Assembly: GCA_041624435.1 (NCBI GenBank)
Contig: JBFJVB010000062.1
Span: 1 to 17,452, forward strand
Direction: 5' to 3'
Origin: Oceanococcus sp041624435
GTDB lineage: Bacteria > Pseudomonadota > Gammaproteobacteria > Nevskiales > Oceanococcaceae
DNA: 17,452 nucleotides
Shown piece after piece: positions 1-7,430 of this stretch (its first letter is position 1; every line of letters begins with the position of its first letter). Under the pieces are notes generated by a model, which saw nothing but the letters and a program-made list of their open reading frames with translations, searched no databases and was not told the origin of the DNA. The position numbers were made by a program, and so were the translations under genes.

Positions 1-373
1 GCTGCCCGGTGCGCAGGATAATCCGCACGAAGTGGTTGTTCAGCTCTTCACGAATGTACTTCACCACATCCAGGCCCGCGCGCTCCGTCTCCATTACCAC
101 ATCCAGCAGGATGACCGCGATGTCCGGCACCTCACGGGCTATCCGGCAGGCTTCCGCGCCGGAATGCGCGCTGAGCAGTTCCAGCTTGCGACCGCGGCAT
201 TCGAAGCCGTCCAGGGCAAGGTGGGTCACGCTATGGACCTCCTCCTCGTCATCCACGATGAGGAGTTTCCAGGTGCGGCCGCCAATGGGCTCAACCGGCG
301 CTGCCGGTTCGTCCACCAGCTTCAGCCGATCATCAGCCTCAGCTGACTCGGGAGTAGGATTCTGGCTGTGCAT
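1..373 (-). CDS. Response regulator, N-terminal receiver domain (partial; probably REC-DUF3369-HD-GYP)
   Basis: This is the output partner of the neighbouring histidine kinase. Only the first 124 codons lie in the window; the reading frame is open to position 1. After a loose leader of about 35 residues comes a receiver domain: KLLIVDDEEEV (36-46) with the acidic pair D41/D42, the likely phospho-acceptor D91 in ILLDVVMETERAGLDVV (88-104), and the conserved Thr at 122 in RIILRTGQ (117-124). The long TERAGLDVVKYIREE stretch and the RTGQ ending are typical of receivers fused to DUF3369 and a C-terminal HD-GYP c-di-GMP phosphodiesterase. That downstream part is inferred, not seen. The ATG at 373 was chosen because it is in frame and an AAGAG lies about 8 bases upstream. 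It overlaps the kinase by 35 bases, which points to co-translation. The receiver call is firm; the HD-GYP call is moderate. Confidence 0.9.
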   Translation of the reverse strand, partial: MHSQNPTPESAEADDRLKLVDEPAAPVEPIGGRTWKLLIVDDEEEVHSVTHLALDGFECRGRKLELLSAHSGAEACRIAREVPDIAVILLDVVMETERAGLDVVKYIREELNNHFVRIILRTGQ

Positions 374-1952
374 GTTCAATGCTCTTGATTTCGATTTGAA
401 ACTCGGTTCCCTCACCTGGCGTGCTTACGGCATGAATACTGCCGCCCAGCTGCTGGGTGATCAGGTTGTAGACGATATGCAGACCCAGACCGCTGCCGCC
501 CATGCCGCGCCGGGTGGTGAAAAACGGGTCGAACACTTTGGGCAGTACTTCGGGACGGATTCCACTGCCGTCGTCGGCATACACCAGACTCAGACCCGTT
601 GCGGTGGGCCTCACCGTGATCTGGATGCGCCCGGTTGAGTCCGGCTCAAACGCGTGAACCACCGAGTTCATCACCAGATTGGTCAGAATCTGGGCAAACA
701 CGCCCGGGAAGCTGTCGATACTCAGCTCCGGATCGCAATCCACCTGCACGTCGATGTGGGTGTTTTTCAGCTTGGGGCGCAGGCTGAGCAGGATTTCATT
801 GATGTAATCCGCCACGTTGAACCGTCGGTGATCGGCATTCGACTGATCCACGGCCACCTGCTTGAAGCTCTGGATCAGGCTGGCCGCCCGGTGCAGATTG
901 CTCATGATGATGTCGGTGGACTGACCGGCAACCTCGATGAAGCGTTTCAGGCCACTGGCGGTCAGCGCGTTGTTCTCGAACGCCTGCTTCAGCTCATCGG
1001 AACGCGAGCTCAAGGTTGACGCGGCAGTCACGCAGACCCCCACCGGAGTATTGATCTCGTGCGCGATGCCCGCGACCAGCCCGCCCAGGGAGGCCATCTT
1101 CTCGGTCTGAACCAGCTGCGCCTGCGTTTCCTGCAACTGTCCCAGGGTTTGCTGCAGGGTGGCATTGGTCCGGCTGCGCTCCTGTATCTGCACCTCCAGA
1201 TTGCTGTTGACCTCGCGCAAATCACGCTCGGCGGACTCCACCTGCCCCAGCATCGTGTTGAACGTATCGATCAGGGCGCCCACTTCATCGTGCCAGTACT
1301 TGGGTGCCCGCAGACTGTAATCATTGGAATTGGAAATGCGCGCCGCCGTGTCCGCCAGTTCGATCAGCGGCATGGCGATCAGGCGTTGCAACAGCGTCGA
1401 CAGAAAAAACGCCACCAGCAGACAGACGACCAGCACTCCGCCCATCGTCAGCAGATCAGCCTGCAGGGCTTTGACCAGGGCGGCGTTGCTTTCGACAATG
1501 ATCAACTCTCCCAGATTTTCCCGATCAAACAACACCGGGGCGCTGCCACGCACATGCTTCGCAGTCAGCGCGTTCGAGGCGCTCAGCTGGGCCGAGCACA
1601 GCGAGGCCGTGGCGACGGGCGGATAGCTCGCCATCAGCTCCAGGGCATCGCTTTCTCGTGCGTACAGGCACGCCTGTAACACATTGGGCCGGACCCGCAG
1701 CGCGGCGAGGATTTCCGCGGCGGCGCGACGATCACCGAAACTGATCGCGGCCGTGGAATTGGCGGCCATCACCTCGGCCAGGGTTTTCAGGTCGTGCTGC
1801 AGGGAATCGCGCGCCGTCACCCACTGGAACGGCACGATCGCCGAGGCCGCAATCAGCAAGGCCAAGGCGCTGGTCCCGAAGATGGCCAGGCGCAGCTTGT
1901 AGCGAATGGTCAGATCGCCAAACCATCGGATCAGGGAAAACCGGGCCATCAC
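339..1952 (-). CDS. Sensor histidine kinase with CHASE8-like periplasmic domain
   Basis: This is an inner-membrane sensor kinase of 536-537 residues. A first membrane helix (about 20-42) is followed by a periplasmic region (about 45-160) containing LAEVMAANSTAAISFGD (58-74), a pattern typical of CHASE8 sensors such as that of the diguanylate cyclase YfiN/TpbB. A second helix spans about 168-188, then a HAMP linker (189-240) and a coiled coil (240-285). The dimerisation helix carries the phosphorylated His298 in GIAHEINTP. The ATPase domain shows the N box (421-434, QILTNLVMNSVVHA), DDGSGI (460-465), DPFF (475-478) and GSGLGLHI (486-493), so it looks catalytically complete. The start is either GTG at 1952 (GTGA overlap with the YfiR stop) or ATG at 1949, both behind a run of G. 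CHASE8 is the domain that YfiR binds in the YfiBNR system, so the preceding YfiR-like gene probably controls this kinase (inference). Confidence 0.93.
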   Translation of the reverse strand: MMARFSLIRWFGDLTIRYKLRLAIFGTSALALLIAASAIVPFQWVTARDSLQHDLKTLAEVMAANSTAAISFGDRRAAAEILAALRVRPNVLQACLYARESDALELMASYPPVATASLCSAQLSASNALTAKHVRGSAPVLFDRENLGELIIVESNAALVKALQADLLTMGGVLVVCLLVAFFLSTLLQRLIAMPLIELADTAARISNSNDYSLRAPKYWHDEVGALIDTFNTMLGQVESAERDLREVNSNLEVQIQERSRTNATLQQTLGQLQETQAQLVQTEKMASLGGLVAGIAHEINTPVGVCVTAASTLSSRSDELKQAFENNALTASGLKRFIEVAGQSTDIIMSNLHRAASLIQSFKQVAVDQSNADHRRFNVADYINEILLSLRPKLKNTHIDVQVDCDPELSIDSFPGVFAQILTNLVMNSVVHAFEPDSTGRIQITVRPTATGLSLVYADDGSGIRPEVLPKVFDPFFTTRRGMGGSGLGLHIVYNLITQQLGGSIHAVSTPGEGTEFQIEIKSIEHAQPESYSRVS

Positions 1953-2494
1953 CCCCCCTGACCGACGATATCAGCCAACTCGAGCAGTCTGGAGCTGATC
2001 TTCAGGCCGGCGGTTTTCGCCTGGCCCGGATTGATCGCGAAACGTAGACGGCCATCGACCAGATGGAACCCCACGATCCCACCCTGCCGCGGAAACTCCA
2101 GGCCTTCACCGACGGACAAGACCGGCAATTCGCCGAATCCGCTGTACGGCTCATCCGCGGCGAAATACACCATCTGGCAGCCCGAGCCATCCTGACCCGT
2201 GCGCAGGGCGCGCACCGTCGGTCGCTTGCCGCGAACCTCCTTGTTTTGCAACGTGTCCCGGATCACCGTCAGCGTCGAATCGTTTCCTGCGACGCAGATC
2301 ATGAAATCCTTCGCGCCCTCGGTGGCTGCCGGCCATTCGGTGAAGCGTGCAAAATTGAACAGGAAGGCTGCCTTGACCCGGGTTTCCAGATCGCTGGCCT
2401 CGGTGGCCCGCGCGGTCCCGGAGGACACTGCCAGCCCCAGCCCGAGGAGGCTGGCGCAGATCCAGCGCGCTGCCAGCGCGGTTTGGACTCTCAC
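1949..2494 (-). CDS. YfiR family periplasmic protein (DUF4154)
   Basis: This is a small periplasmic regulator of 181 residues. A signal peptide (1-30) ends in TARA, the likely cleavage site. The mature part opens with the family pattern VKAAFLFNFARFTEWP (40-55) and closes with GLKISSRLLELADIV (163-177); both are characteristic of YfiR/DUF4154 proteins. In Pseudomonas aeruginosa, YfiR holds the diguanylate cyclase YfiN inactive by contacting its periplasmic CHASE8 domain. Here the next gene is a kinase with that sensor type, so YfiR probably acts on the kinase instead (inference). The mature protein has only two cysteines, C68 and C106, which look like one conserved disulfide; the second pair known from P. 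aeruginosa YfiR is missing. The start is a GTG whose GTGA overlaps the receptor stop codon, indicating translational coupling. Confidence 0.92.
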   Translation of the reverse strand: MRVQTALAARWICASLLGLGLAVSSGTARATEASDLETRVKAAFLFNFARFTEWPAATEGAKDFMICVAGNDSTLTVIRDTLQNKEVRGKRPTVRALRTGQDGSGCQMVYFAADEPYSGFGELPVLSVGEGLEFPRQGGIVGFHLVDGRLRFAINPGQAKTAGLKISSRLLELADIVGQGG

Positions 2495-4404
2495 CGCAGA
2501 TCCCAGCGAATACCGGCACTGATCGCTCGCTCGATATTGGCCCCGGAACCATCATTGAATTCAGGATGAGACCGATCAAGCAGATTCCTGCCGGTCAGCT
2601 CCAGCTGCAGATTGGGCCGCAGCGCGTAGCTCAGATGCAGGTCCAGTTCGGTGTAAGCCTTCGTTCCGGGATCGAGCAGCGGCCCCACATAACGCAGCTG
2701 GGCGTGGGCACGCCAGCGCGGCGTGGGATCCCAGACCAGTCGTACCTGCGCCTGATGCCGCGGATCGTTCTGATTGCTTATCGCGATATTGAAATCCTGA
2801 CTACCGGGATACGCAGCAAAATCGACATTCAAATAGGTATAGCCCAGCCACAGCCGCAGATTGGGTTGCAGCGCCCAGACCGCCGTGAACTCCGCACCGT
2901 AACTCCGGCCAGCCCCTTCGTTGGACAGAAAGTTCTCGCCCTGGGGAGTGAATGCGAAGCCGCGCAACTTGTCGTATTCGGCATAGAAGGTGCTGAGATC
3001 CAGACTGAGTTTTGCGCCCAGCCGACCACGCCAGCCGAACTCCGCCACCTTGGCGCGCTCGGATTCAAAACTGTCGTTGACAATCAGACCCACTGACGGC
3101 ACGGCCAGGTCTCTGTCGACCCGATTGGGGGAGCGCGAGGCCCGCGACAACGCCGCCCATAGGGTCTGACTGTCGCTCAACAACCAGCTGATCCGTGCGG
3201 AAGGCTGATACTCGAAGCCGGTGTAGTCGTTGTGTTCGAATTTGGACCCCAGCGTCAGGGTCAGGGTCTCGCTCAGACGAATCCGGTCCTGCAAAAACAC
3301 ATTGAAGGTGTCCAGGCTGCTGCTGGCCGGATCAAAAATGATGATGTCACTGTTGCGGATGTCGTCCATGGAGCGGCGAAAACCCGCACCCCAGATCAAT
3401 TCGTGGGTCTTGCCCGGCGCCCAGCGGTGGCGCAGATCCACATCAAACTGATCACGCTGCTCGCCGAACTGGCCGGGGATATTGCGCAGCAGTCGATCGT
3501 AGTTGAATTGCAGTTGCACATCGGAGTCGGCGGAATAGCGCCGGGTGAAGCGCGCGATCAGGTCGAGTCCGCGCACCGTTTCGCGCATATCAGGCGCCAC
3601 GCCGGCGTTGTCATAGCGGGTATCCTGACCATTGAGGGACAGCATCAGCTGATCGCGTGCATTCAGGCTCAGATCGGCGCGCAGCCCGGCGCTGCTGATC
3701 TCCCGGGCATCGCGGGACTCACTGCCATCGGCCTGGACGCTGGCGTCGATCTTGCGCGTCTGGGCGTAAACGCGCAGATCCCCGCGCTCGCCCAGTTCCA
3801 GACCATGCCGGGCCAGCAGGTGATAGCGCCGTTCGTCCCCGCCGCTCAGCGTGAGGTGGCCGCCGTGGGTGTCCGCTGCGGACTTGGTCACGATATTGAT
3901 GACCCCGTTGACCGCATTGGCGCCCCACAGTGAAGCCCCCGGGCCGCGGATGACTTCGATACGCTCGATATCCTCCAGCGGCGGGTCCTGCGCTTCCCAC
4001 AGCACCCCCGAGAACAGAGCGGTGTACAGGCTGCGTCCGTCCAGCCGTACTTCCAGTTTGTCCGCGATGGAGCCGTTGAAGCCGCGGGTGGTGATCGCGT
4101 ACTGCCGGGCATCGATGCGGGCGATCTGGACCCCGGTGATCAGTTGCAGGGCCTCCGGCAGATTGCGTGCGCCGCTGCGACTGATGTCCTCCGCCGTGAC
4201 CACCTGAATCGATGCGGCGGCGCCGGAGATGCTCTCGGCCACCCGCGATACCGAGGTCACCTGAATATTCAGCAGGTCCTCCAGGGAAAGGTAGGTCAGG
4301 TCATCGGGCAAGCTGAACGGGTCAACCGTGGCCGGAGCGACCATTGGCATGCTCAGACCAACCGCCATCATGAACCCGAGTGATGCGGCGGGGACTTTTC
4401 GCAT
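2491..4404 (-). CDS. TonB-dependent outer-membrane receptor
   Basis: This 637-residue protein is first in the signalling operon. A signal peptide (1-25, ending MVAPA) is followed by an acidic linker, SLPDDLTYLSLEDLLNIQV (31-49), and the plug domain (about 55-175). The plug contains DISRSGARNLPEALQLITGV (73-92) and RIEVIRGPGASLWGANAVNG (148-167), the signature of TonB-dependent receptors. The remainder is the beta-barrel, closing with LELTGRNLLDRSHPEFND near the C-terminus. The length is modest for the family but nothing appears missing. The last residue is Arg (WDLR), not the aromatic residue usual for outer-membrane barrels. A good ribosome site (AGGAG, 8 bases from ATG) supports the start. 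Substrate cannot be predicted. Because it is fused by overlaps to yfiR and a two-component pair, it may sense rather than only import its ligand (inference). Confidence 0.94.
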   Translation of the reverse strand: MRKVPAASLGFMMAVGLSMPMVAPATVDPFSLPDDLTYLSLEDLLNIQVTSVSRVAESISGAAASIQVVTAEDISRSGARNLPEALQLITGVQIARIDARQYAITTRGFNGSIADKLEVRLDGRSLYTALFSGVLWEAQDPPLEDIERIEVIRGPGASLWGANAVNGVINIVTKSAADTHGGHLTLSGGDERRYHLLARHGLELGERGDLRVYAQTRKIDASVQADGSESRDAREISSAGLRADLSLNARDQLMLSLNGQDTRYDNAGVAPDMRETVRGLDLIARFTRRYSADSDVQLQFNYDRLLRNIPGQFGEQRDQFDVDLRHRWAPGKTHELIWGAGFRRSMDDIRNSDIIIFDPASSSLDTFNVFLQDRIRLSETLTLTLGSKFEHNDYTGFEYQPSARISWLLSDSQTLWAALSRASRSPNRVDRDLAVPSVGLIVNDSFESERAKVAEFGWRGRLGAKLSLDLSTFYAEYDKLRGFAFTPQGENFLSNEGAGRSYGAEFTAVWALQPNLRLWLGYTYLNVDFAAYPGSQDFNIAISNQNDPRHQAQVRLVWDPTPRWRAHAQLRYVGPLLDPGTKAYTELDLHLSYALRPNLQLELTGRNLLDRSHPEFNDGSGANIERAISAGIRWDLR

Positions 4405-4455
4405 GGATACAACTCCTGGACAGGCTTAGCCCAGATTTATACGGATCGCCGCGTG

Positions 4456-4479
4456 AAAAAAGCGAGAACAGCCGCGCTC
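4456..4479 (-). terminator. Possible weak intrinsic terminator after alkB
   Basis: On the minus strand a short stem (GAGCG with CGCTT, 5 bp including one G-T pair, with a partly paired loop) is followed directly by a run of six T (4461-4456). It begins at the alkB stop codon and would separate alkB from the receptor operon. A 6-bp palindrome, GCGCTC-T-GAGCGC (4486-4474), overlaps it and could compete as an alternative stem. The stem is weak, so read-through is likely. Confidence 0.25.
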
Positions 4480-5125
4480 AGAGCGCCTTACGAAAAGTCA
4501 GGTTGAAGCGCTGACTGCCCAGGCGTGGATGCGTGTCCGGTTTGAGCGGCAATATGCCGTGGTAGCGCAAGCGCGCAGGTCCGCCCCACACCACGACGTC
4601 ACCATGCCGTAGAGGGATGCGCAGCACCGGGTCGCGACGCTGCTGGCCGCCCAACAGGAAAGTCGCGGCAATACCCAGCGACACCGACACGATCGGCGCG
4701 GTGAAATCCCGCTCATCCTGATCCCGATGCAAGGACAGGCGGGTACCCGGCCGATAGCGATTGAGCAAACAGCAATCCGGCTCGAAGTCGGCGAAACCGG
4801 CCTGGGCGGCAGCCCGCCGCGCCAGATCGGAAAAAATCACGGGCATGGCCGGCCAGGGCTGGCCGCTTCGCGGGTCGGTGGCCGCATAGCGATAACCGTG
4901 ACGATCGGAAATCCAGCCGACCGCGCCACAGTTGCTCATCGCCACGCCCATCTGCCGGCCTCCCGGGGTCTGCATCTGGCGCCACGGCGCAACACCCACA
5001 ACGGCCTGCACCTGGTCCAGCAACTCATCGGCGTATGGCAAGACAAAGCCTGACAGGAGCATGGCGCCGGGGCCCAGCTGCGGCGCCGCGCAGAACAGTT
5101 CACCCTGTTCAGGCCCGCTACTCAC
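4478..5125 (-). CDS. alkB: AlkB, alpha-ketoglutarate-dependent DNA/RNA demethylase
   Basis: This is a cytosolic Fe(II)/2-oxoglutarate dioxygenase that oxidatively removes methyl groups from 1-methyladenine and 3-methylcytosine. It has 215 residues, against 216 for E. coli AlkB, and is collinear with it from PWRQMQTPGGRQMGVAMSNC (47-66) onward. Iron ligands are H133 and D135 (SLHRDQDE) and H189 (RYHGILPL). The 2-oxoglutarate-binding arginines are R206 and R212 in RFNLTFRKA, and the NRY motif is at 122-124. All catalytic residues are present. The start is a GTG at 5125: no ATG is available in frame before an upstream stop, and a nearby ATG at 5130 opens only a two-codon frame. It lies 48 bases behind the FAD dehydrogenase on the same strand and may be co-transcribed with it. 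No Ada-type regulatory gene is nearby. Confidence 0.96.
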   Translation of the reverse strand: MSSGPEQGELFCAAPQLGPGAMLLSGFVLPYADELLDQVQAVVGVAPWRQMQTPGGRQMGVAMSNCGAVGWISDRHGYRYAATDPRSGQPWPAMPVIFSDLARRAAAQAGFADFEPDCCLLNRYRPGTRLSLHRDQDERDFTAPIVSVSLGIAATFLLGGQQRRDPVLRIPLRHGDVVVWGGPARLRYHGILPLKPDTHPRLGSQRFNLTFRKAL

Positions 5126-5173
5126 TGCATTGAGACCAGAGCGCTCGGCAAGCGAACCGCAGAAACTGCGCCC

Positions 5174-6850
5174 TCAGGCCGCCTGCGCGGCCGGCGTCTT
5201 CAGCGCAGCGATCGCGCGACCGGCGCGGCGACCGGACCACAGACAATCGGCCAAAGACAAACCGCTGACGTAACCATTGGAAGCAATGCCGACGGCCGCG
5301 CGCCCGGCCGCAAACAGGCCCGGAATCACCTGGCCGTCCTCGCCGAGCACGGCGCCGCTGGACTCATCCACGCGCAAGCCGCCCAGGGTGATGGCCGGGC
5401 ACGGAAACAACGGGTTGTCCACGGAAATATTGATGGCCGCATACGGCGGTGTGCTCAAGGCCTGCAAAGCGGGCGCCGCCTTGCCCCAGGAATCAGCCCT
5501 GGCTCCGGCGGCCGCCTGATTGCAGGCATCCACCGTGGCCTGCAAGGCGTCTTCGGGCATGCCGATCTTGTTGGCCAGGGCGGACAGTTTGCTGGCCTTG
5601 GGCGCCAGCAGCATCAGCAGCAAGGCCGGCAGCCGCTGAAAAATCCACAAGCCCCCAAACAGGGCCTCCCGGTAGGCGCGCCGCCGTTGAGCCTTGTCCA
5701 TGATCAGCCAGGCCCGCCCCTGAGCCTGTTCGCACATCTCCACGCCCAGGCGGGCACCGTAGGAGGCCTCGTTGCAGAAACGTTCCCCTTGCTGGTTCAC
5801 CGCCACGCCTTCCACCCAGGGCGTGGGCGGATTGATGAAGCGCCAGGCTGACACCTTGTGCATCTGCCCCACGGCGCCGCCCACCGACTGCCCGAGTCGA
5901 ATGCCGCTGCCATCGCAGCCGGTCGTGCCCAGGCGCATATTGGCCAGATACTTCGGCGCGTGCTGGCCGAGCATTTCCCGGTTGAAAATGAACCCGCCGG
6001 TGGTCAGGGCCACGCCCGCCGTGGCCCGAATACGCAGCGGTGCTGCGTGGGCCGTTTCGATGGCCTGCGCCTGGCGACGCAACCGGTCCGCCCAGGCCGG
6101 AGCGAAGTTATGCACCTGCTCGGCGCGGCTCATCAGGCGCGCATGCCGGCGGGCCACCGCTGTCGCCGGCGGCAGGCGCCAGATCTCGACCCCGAGCACG
6201 CTGCCGTCCGGGGCGGCAATCAGCCGCCGAGCCGAGGCCTGCGCCAGCACCGGAATCCCGGCCCGTTCCACCGCGGCGCGCAATACGCTGAACAGGCGAT
6301 GGCCGGACAGTCCCTTGTCGACGGTACGGTGTCCCCGCGGTGCAGGTTCGGCATATTCCTTGAAACCGCTCACGGACTCGTTTCCCGAGTAGTACAGGTA
6401 AACCCCGTTTTTCGGATAGGAGGTCTTGGGCGGCGCGGAGTGGGAGCGAAACTCGGCCCCCAGACCCTCCAGCCAGGCCAGCAGGCCGCGACTGTCCTCG
6501 CAGAACCGCCGCAGGGTGTCCGGGCCAACCGCCGTCCCGACTTCCCGGCTCAGGTAATCAAACATCGCTTGCGGCGTGTCCGCAAAACCCGCCTGCAGTT
6601 GCTGCGGGGTGCCGCCTCCGGCATAGACCACACCCCCACTGCGGGCCGTGGCGCCGCCCGGATCGAAACGATCCACCAGCAGAACCTGGCGACCCTGTTC
6701 GGCCGCGCTCAAAGCGGTGGCGGCGCCCGCCGCGCCGAAACCTATTACCAGGACTTCGGTGGTCTGATCCCAGTTGACCTCGTCAACATGGCTCAAACGC
6801 AGCGGTGGTTCTATCGACAGCGACCCGGGGCCGGCGGCTGACTGATTCAT
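5174..6850 (-). CDS. FAD-dependent dehydrogenase, 3-oxo-5alpha-steroid 4-dehydrogenase-like
   Basis: This 558-residue flavoprotein belongs to the fumarate reductase/ketosteroid dehydrogenase family. The FAD site is VLVIGFGAAG (33-42), with acidic D60 at the end of the second strand, followed by GGATARSGGVVYAGGGTP (65-82). The C-terminal FAD segment is PGLFAAGR (510-517), then SNGYVSG (524-530). From memory of the Rhodococcus 3-ketosteroid-delta4-(5alpha)-dehydrogenase, three features match: the GGAT...GGGTP block, the EPAPRGH motif (168-174), and a Tyr-x-Ser pair (here Y527 and S529) plus a second tyrosine (here Y364 in EASYGARLG) at the active site. That enzyme introduces a C4-C5 double bond into ring A of 3-ketosteroids. 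The family is broad, so another unsaturated ketone or fumarate-like substrate remains possible. No signal peptide is seen, so it is likely cytosolic. A ketosteroid isomerase nearby supports the steroid reading. Confidence 0.8.
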   Translation of the reverse strand: MNQSAAGPGSLSIEPPLRLSHVDEVNWDQTTEVLVIGFGAAGAATALSAAEQGRQVLLVDRFDPGGATARSGGVVYAGGGTPQQLQAGFADTPQAMFDYLSREVGTAVGPDTLRRFCEDSRGLLAWLEGLGAEFRSHSAPPKTSYPKNGVYLYYSGNESVSGFKEYAEPAPRGHRTVDKGLSGHRLFSVLRAAVERAGIPVLAQASARRLIAAPDGSVLGVEIWRLPPATAVARRHARLMSRAEQVHNFAPAWADRLRRQAQAIETAHAAPLRIRATAGVALTTGGFIFNREMLGQHAPKYLANMRLGTTGCDGSGIRLGQSVGGAVGQMHKVSAWRFINPPTPWVEGVAVNQQGERFCNEASYGARLGVEMCEQAQGRAWLIMDKAQRRRAYREALFGGLWIFQRLPALLLMLLAPKASKLSALANKIGMPEDALQATVDACNQAAAGARADSWGKAAPALQALSTPPYAAINISVDNPLFPCPAITLGGLRVDESSGAVLGEDGQVIPGLFAAGRAAVGIASNGYVSGLSLADCLWSGRRAGRAIAALKTPAAQAA

Positions 6851-6928
6851 CGGCAGATCTCATTGAATGCCCTGCCAAATTAAGCCGCAGCGCCGCCTCC
6901 AGCTTCGTCCGATGGGATGATCAGAGGC

Positions 6929-7321
6929 TTACTGCGGGGCGAGGAAATTGCGCCGGCGGTCTCTGCCCTTGCGCTCTGGCAGGTGCGTGGACTGGATGAA
7001 ATCGCGCTGCACGGAGGTCATCGGTCCGCGCCGATCCTGGGGATCACGACGATCCTCCAGATACTGATACCGGCAGGTGCAGCGGAGATGATCACAACCC
7101 TCGAGCGGCAGGCTTGGCGCCTCGCTCGACAACAGATGCTGATCGGCCAGCTCCCAGGCTTCCAGACAGGCCCCCGGGCAGGGCTTGATGGAGACGCCGC
7201 GGTACTGCGAACTGACCCGGTGGCTGGTGGGATCGGAATGCGGTGACGGCTTTGCTCGGCGGCGCAGGTACCAGAAGGCGCCGACGACGATTAACCCGAT
7301 AACTAAAATCCACAAGCCCAT
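6929..7321 (-). CDS. Small membrane-anchored cysteine-containing protein of unknown function
   Basis: This is a 130-residue protein I cannot assign to a named family. The N-terminus is a single hydrophobic helix (about 2-18) followed by basic RRR, which predicts an inner-membrane anchor with the rest in the cytoplasm. The body contains SIKPCPGAC (44-52), then LPLEGCDHLRCTCRYQYLEDRR (71-92, described by its parts): cysteines at 48, 52, 76, 81 and 83. The C-terminal third is rich in Arg and Asp. Five closely placed cysteines suggest metal binding or redox chemistry, but nothing in the sequence proves it. A GGGAG ribosome site six bases before the ATG supports the start. It lies 78 bases upstream of the FAD dehydrogenase on the same strand, so co-transcription is possible. 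Proteins of this pattern seem to occur as conserved hypothetical proteins in other gammaproteobacteria (recollection, not checked). Confidence 0.75.
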   Translation of the reverse strand: MGLWILVIGLIVVGAFWYLRRRAKPSPHSDPTSHRVSSQYRGVSIKPCPGACLEAWELADQHLLSSEAPSLPLEGCDHLRCTCRYQYLEDRRDPQDRRGPMTSVQRDFIQSTHLPERKGRDRRRNFLAPQ

Positions 7322-7373
7322 AAGCGCTCCCGTCCTGACTCATTCGCAAACGCTGCGAAGCGACAGTCTGGAT

Positions 7374-7403
7374 GTTATGCAAAGCGTGTGAACTCGGCGT
7401 GAA
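7374..7403 (-). promoter_or_regulatory. Possible promoter for the small membrane protein and dehydrogenase
   Basis: In the 109-base gap between the isomerase stop and the small-protein start, the minus strand holds TTCACG, an 18-base spacer and CATAAC preceded by TTG. Each hexamer matches the sigma-70 consensus at four of six positions. It is the best candidate in the gap but is weak. Confidence 0.22.
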
Positions 7404-7430
7404 ATCTCCCGCCAACAGACGCTCAGGCGC

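Noticed and set aside
9..638. Plus-strand open frame over the receiver and kinase 3' region
   Set aside because: The minus strand encodes a receiver domain and a histidine kinase ATPase domain with clear motifs; the plus frame is a Ser/Arg-rich shadow.
5158..5170. Small hairpin CGCAG-AAA-CTGCG between the dehydrogenase and alkB
   Set aside because: It has a 5-bp stem and no T run, too short to support a terminator or regulatory claim.
5858..6841. Open frame of 327 codons on the plus strand opposite the FAD dehydrogenase
   Set aside because: The minus-strand gene has a full FAD-binding architecture. The opposite frame is an Arg/Ala/Gly-rich shadow.
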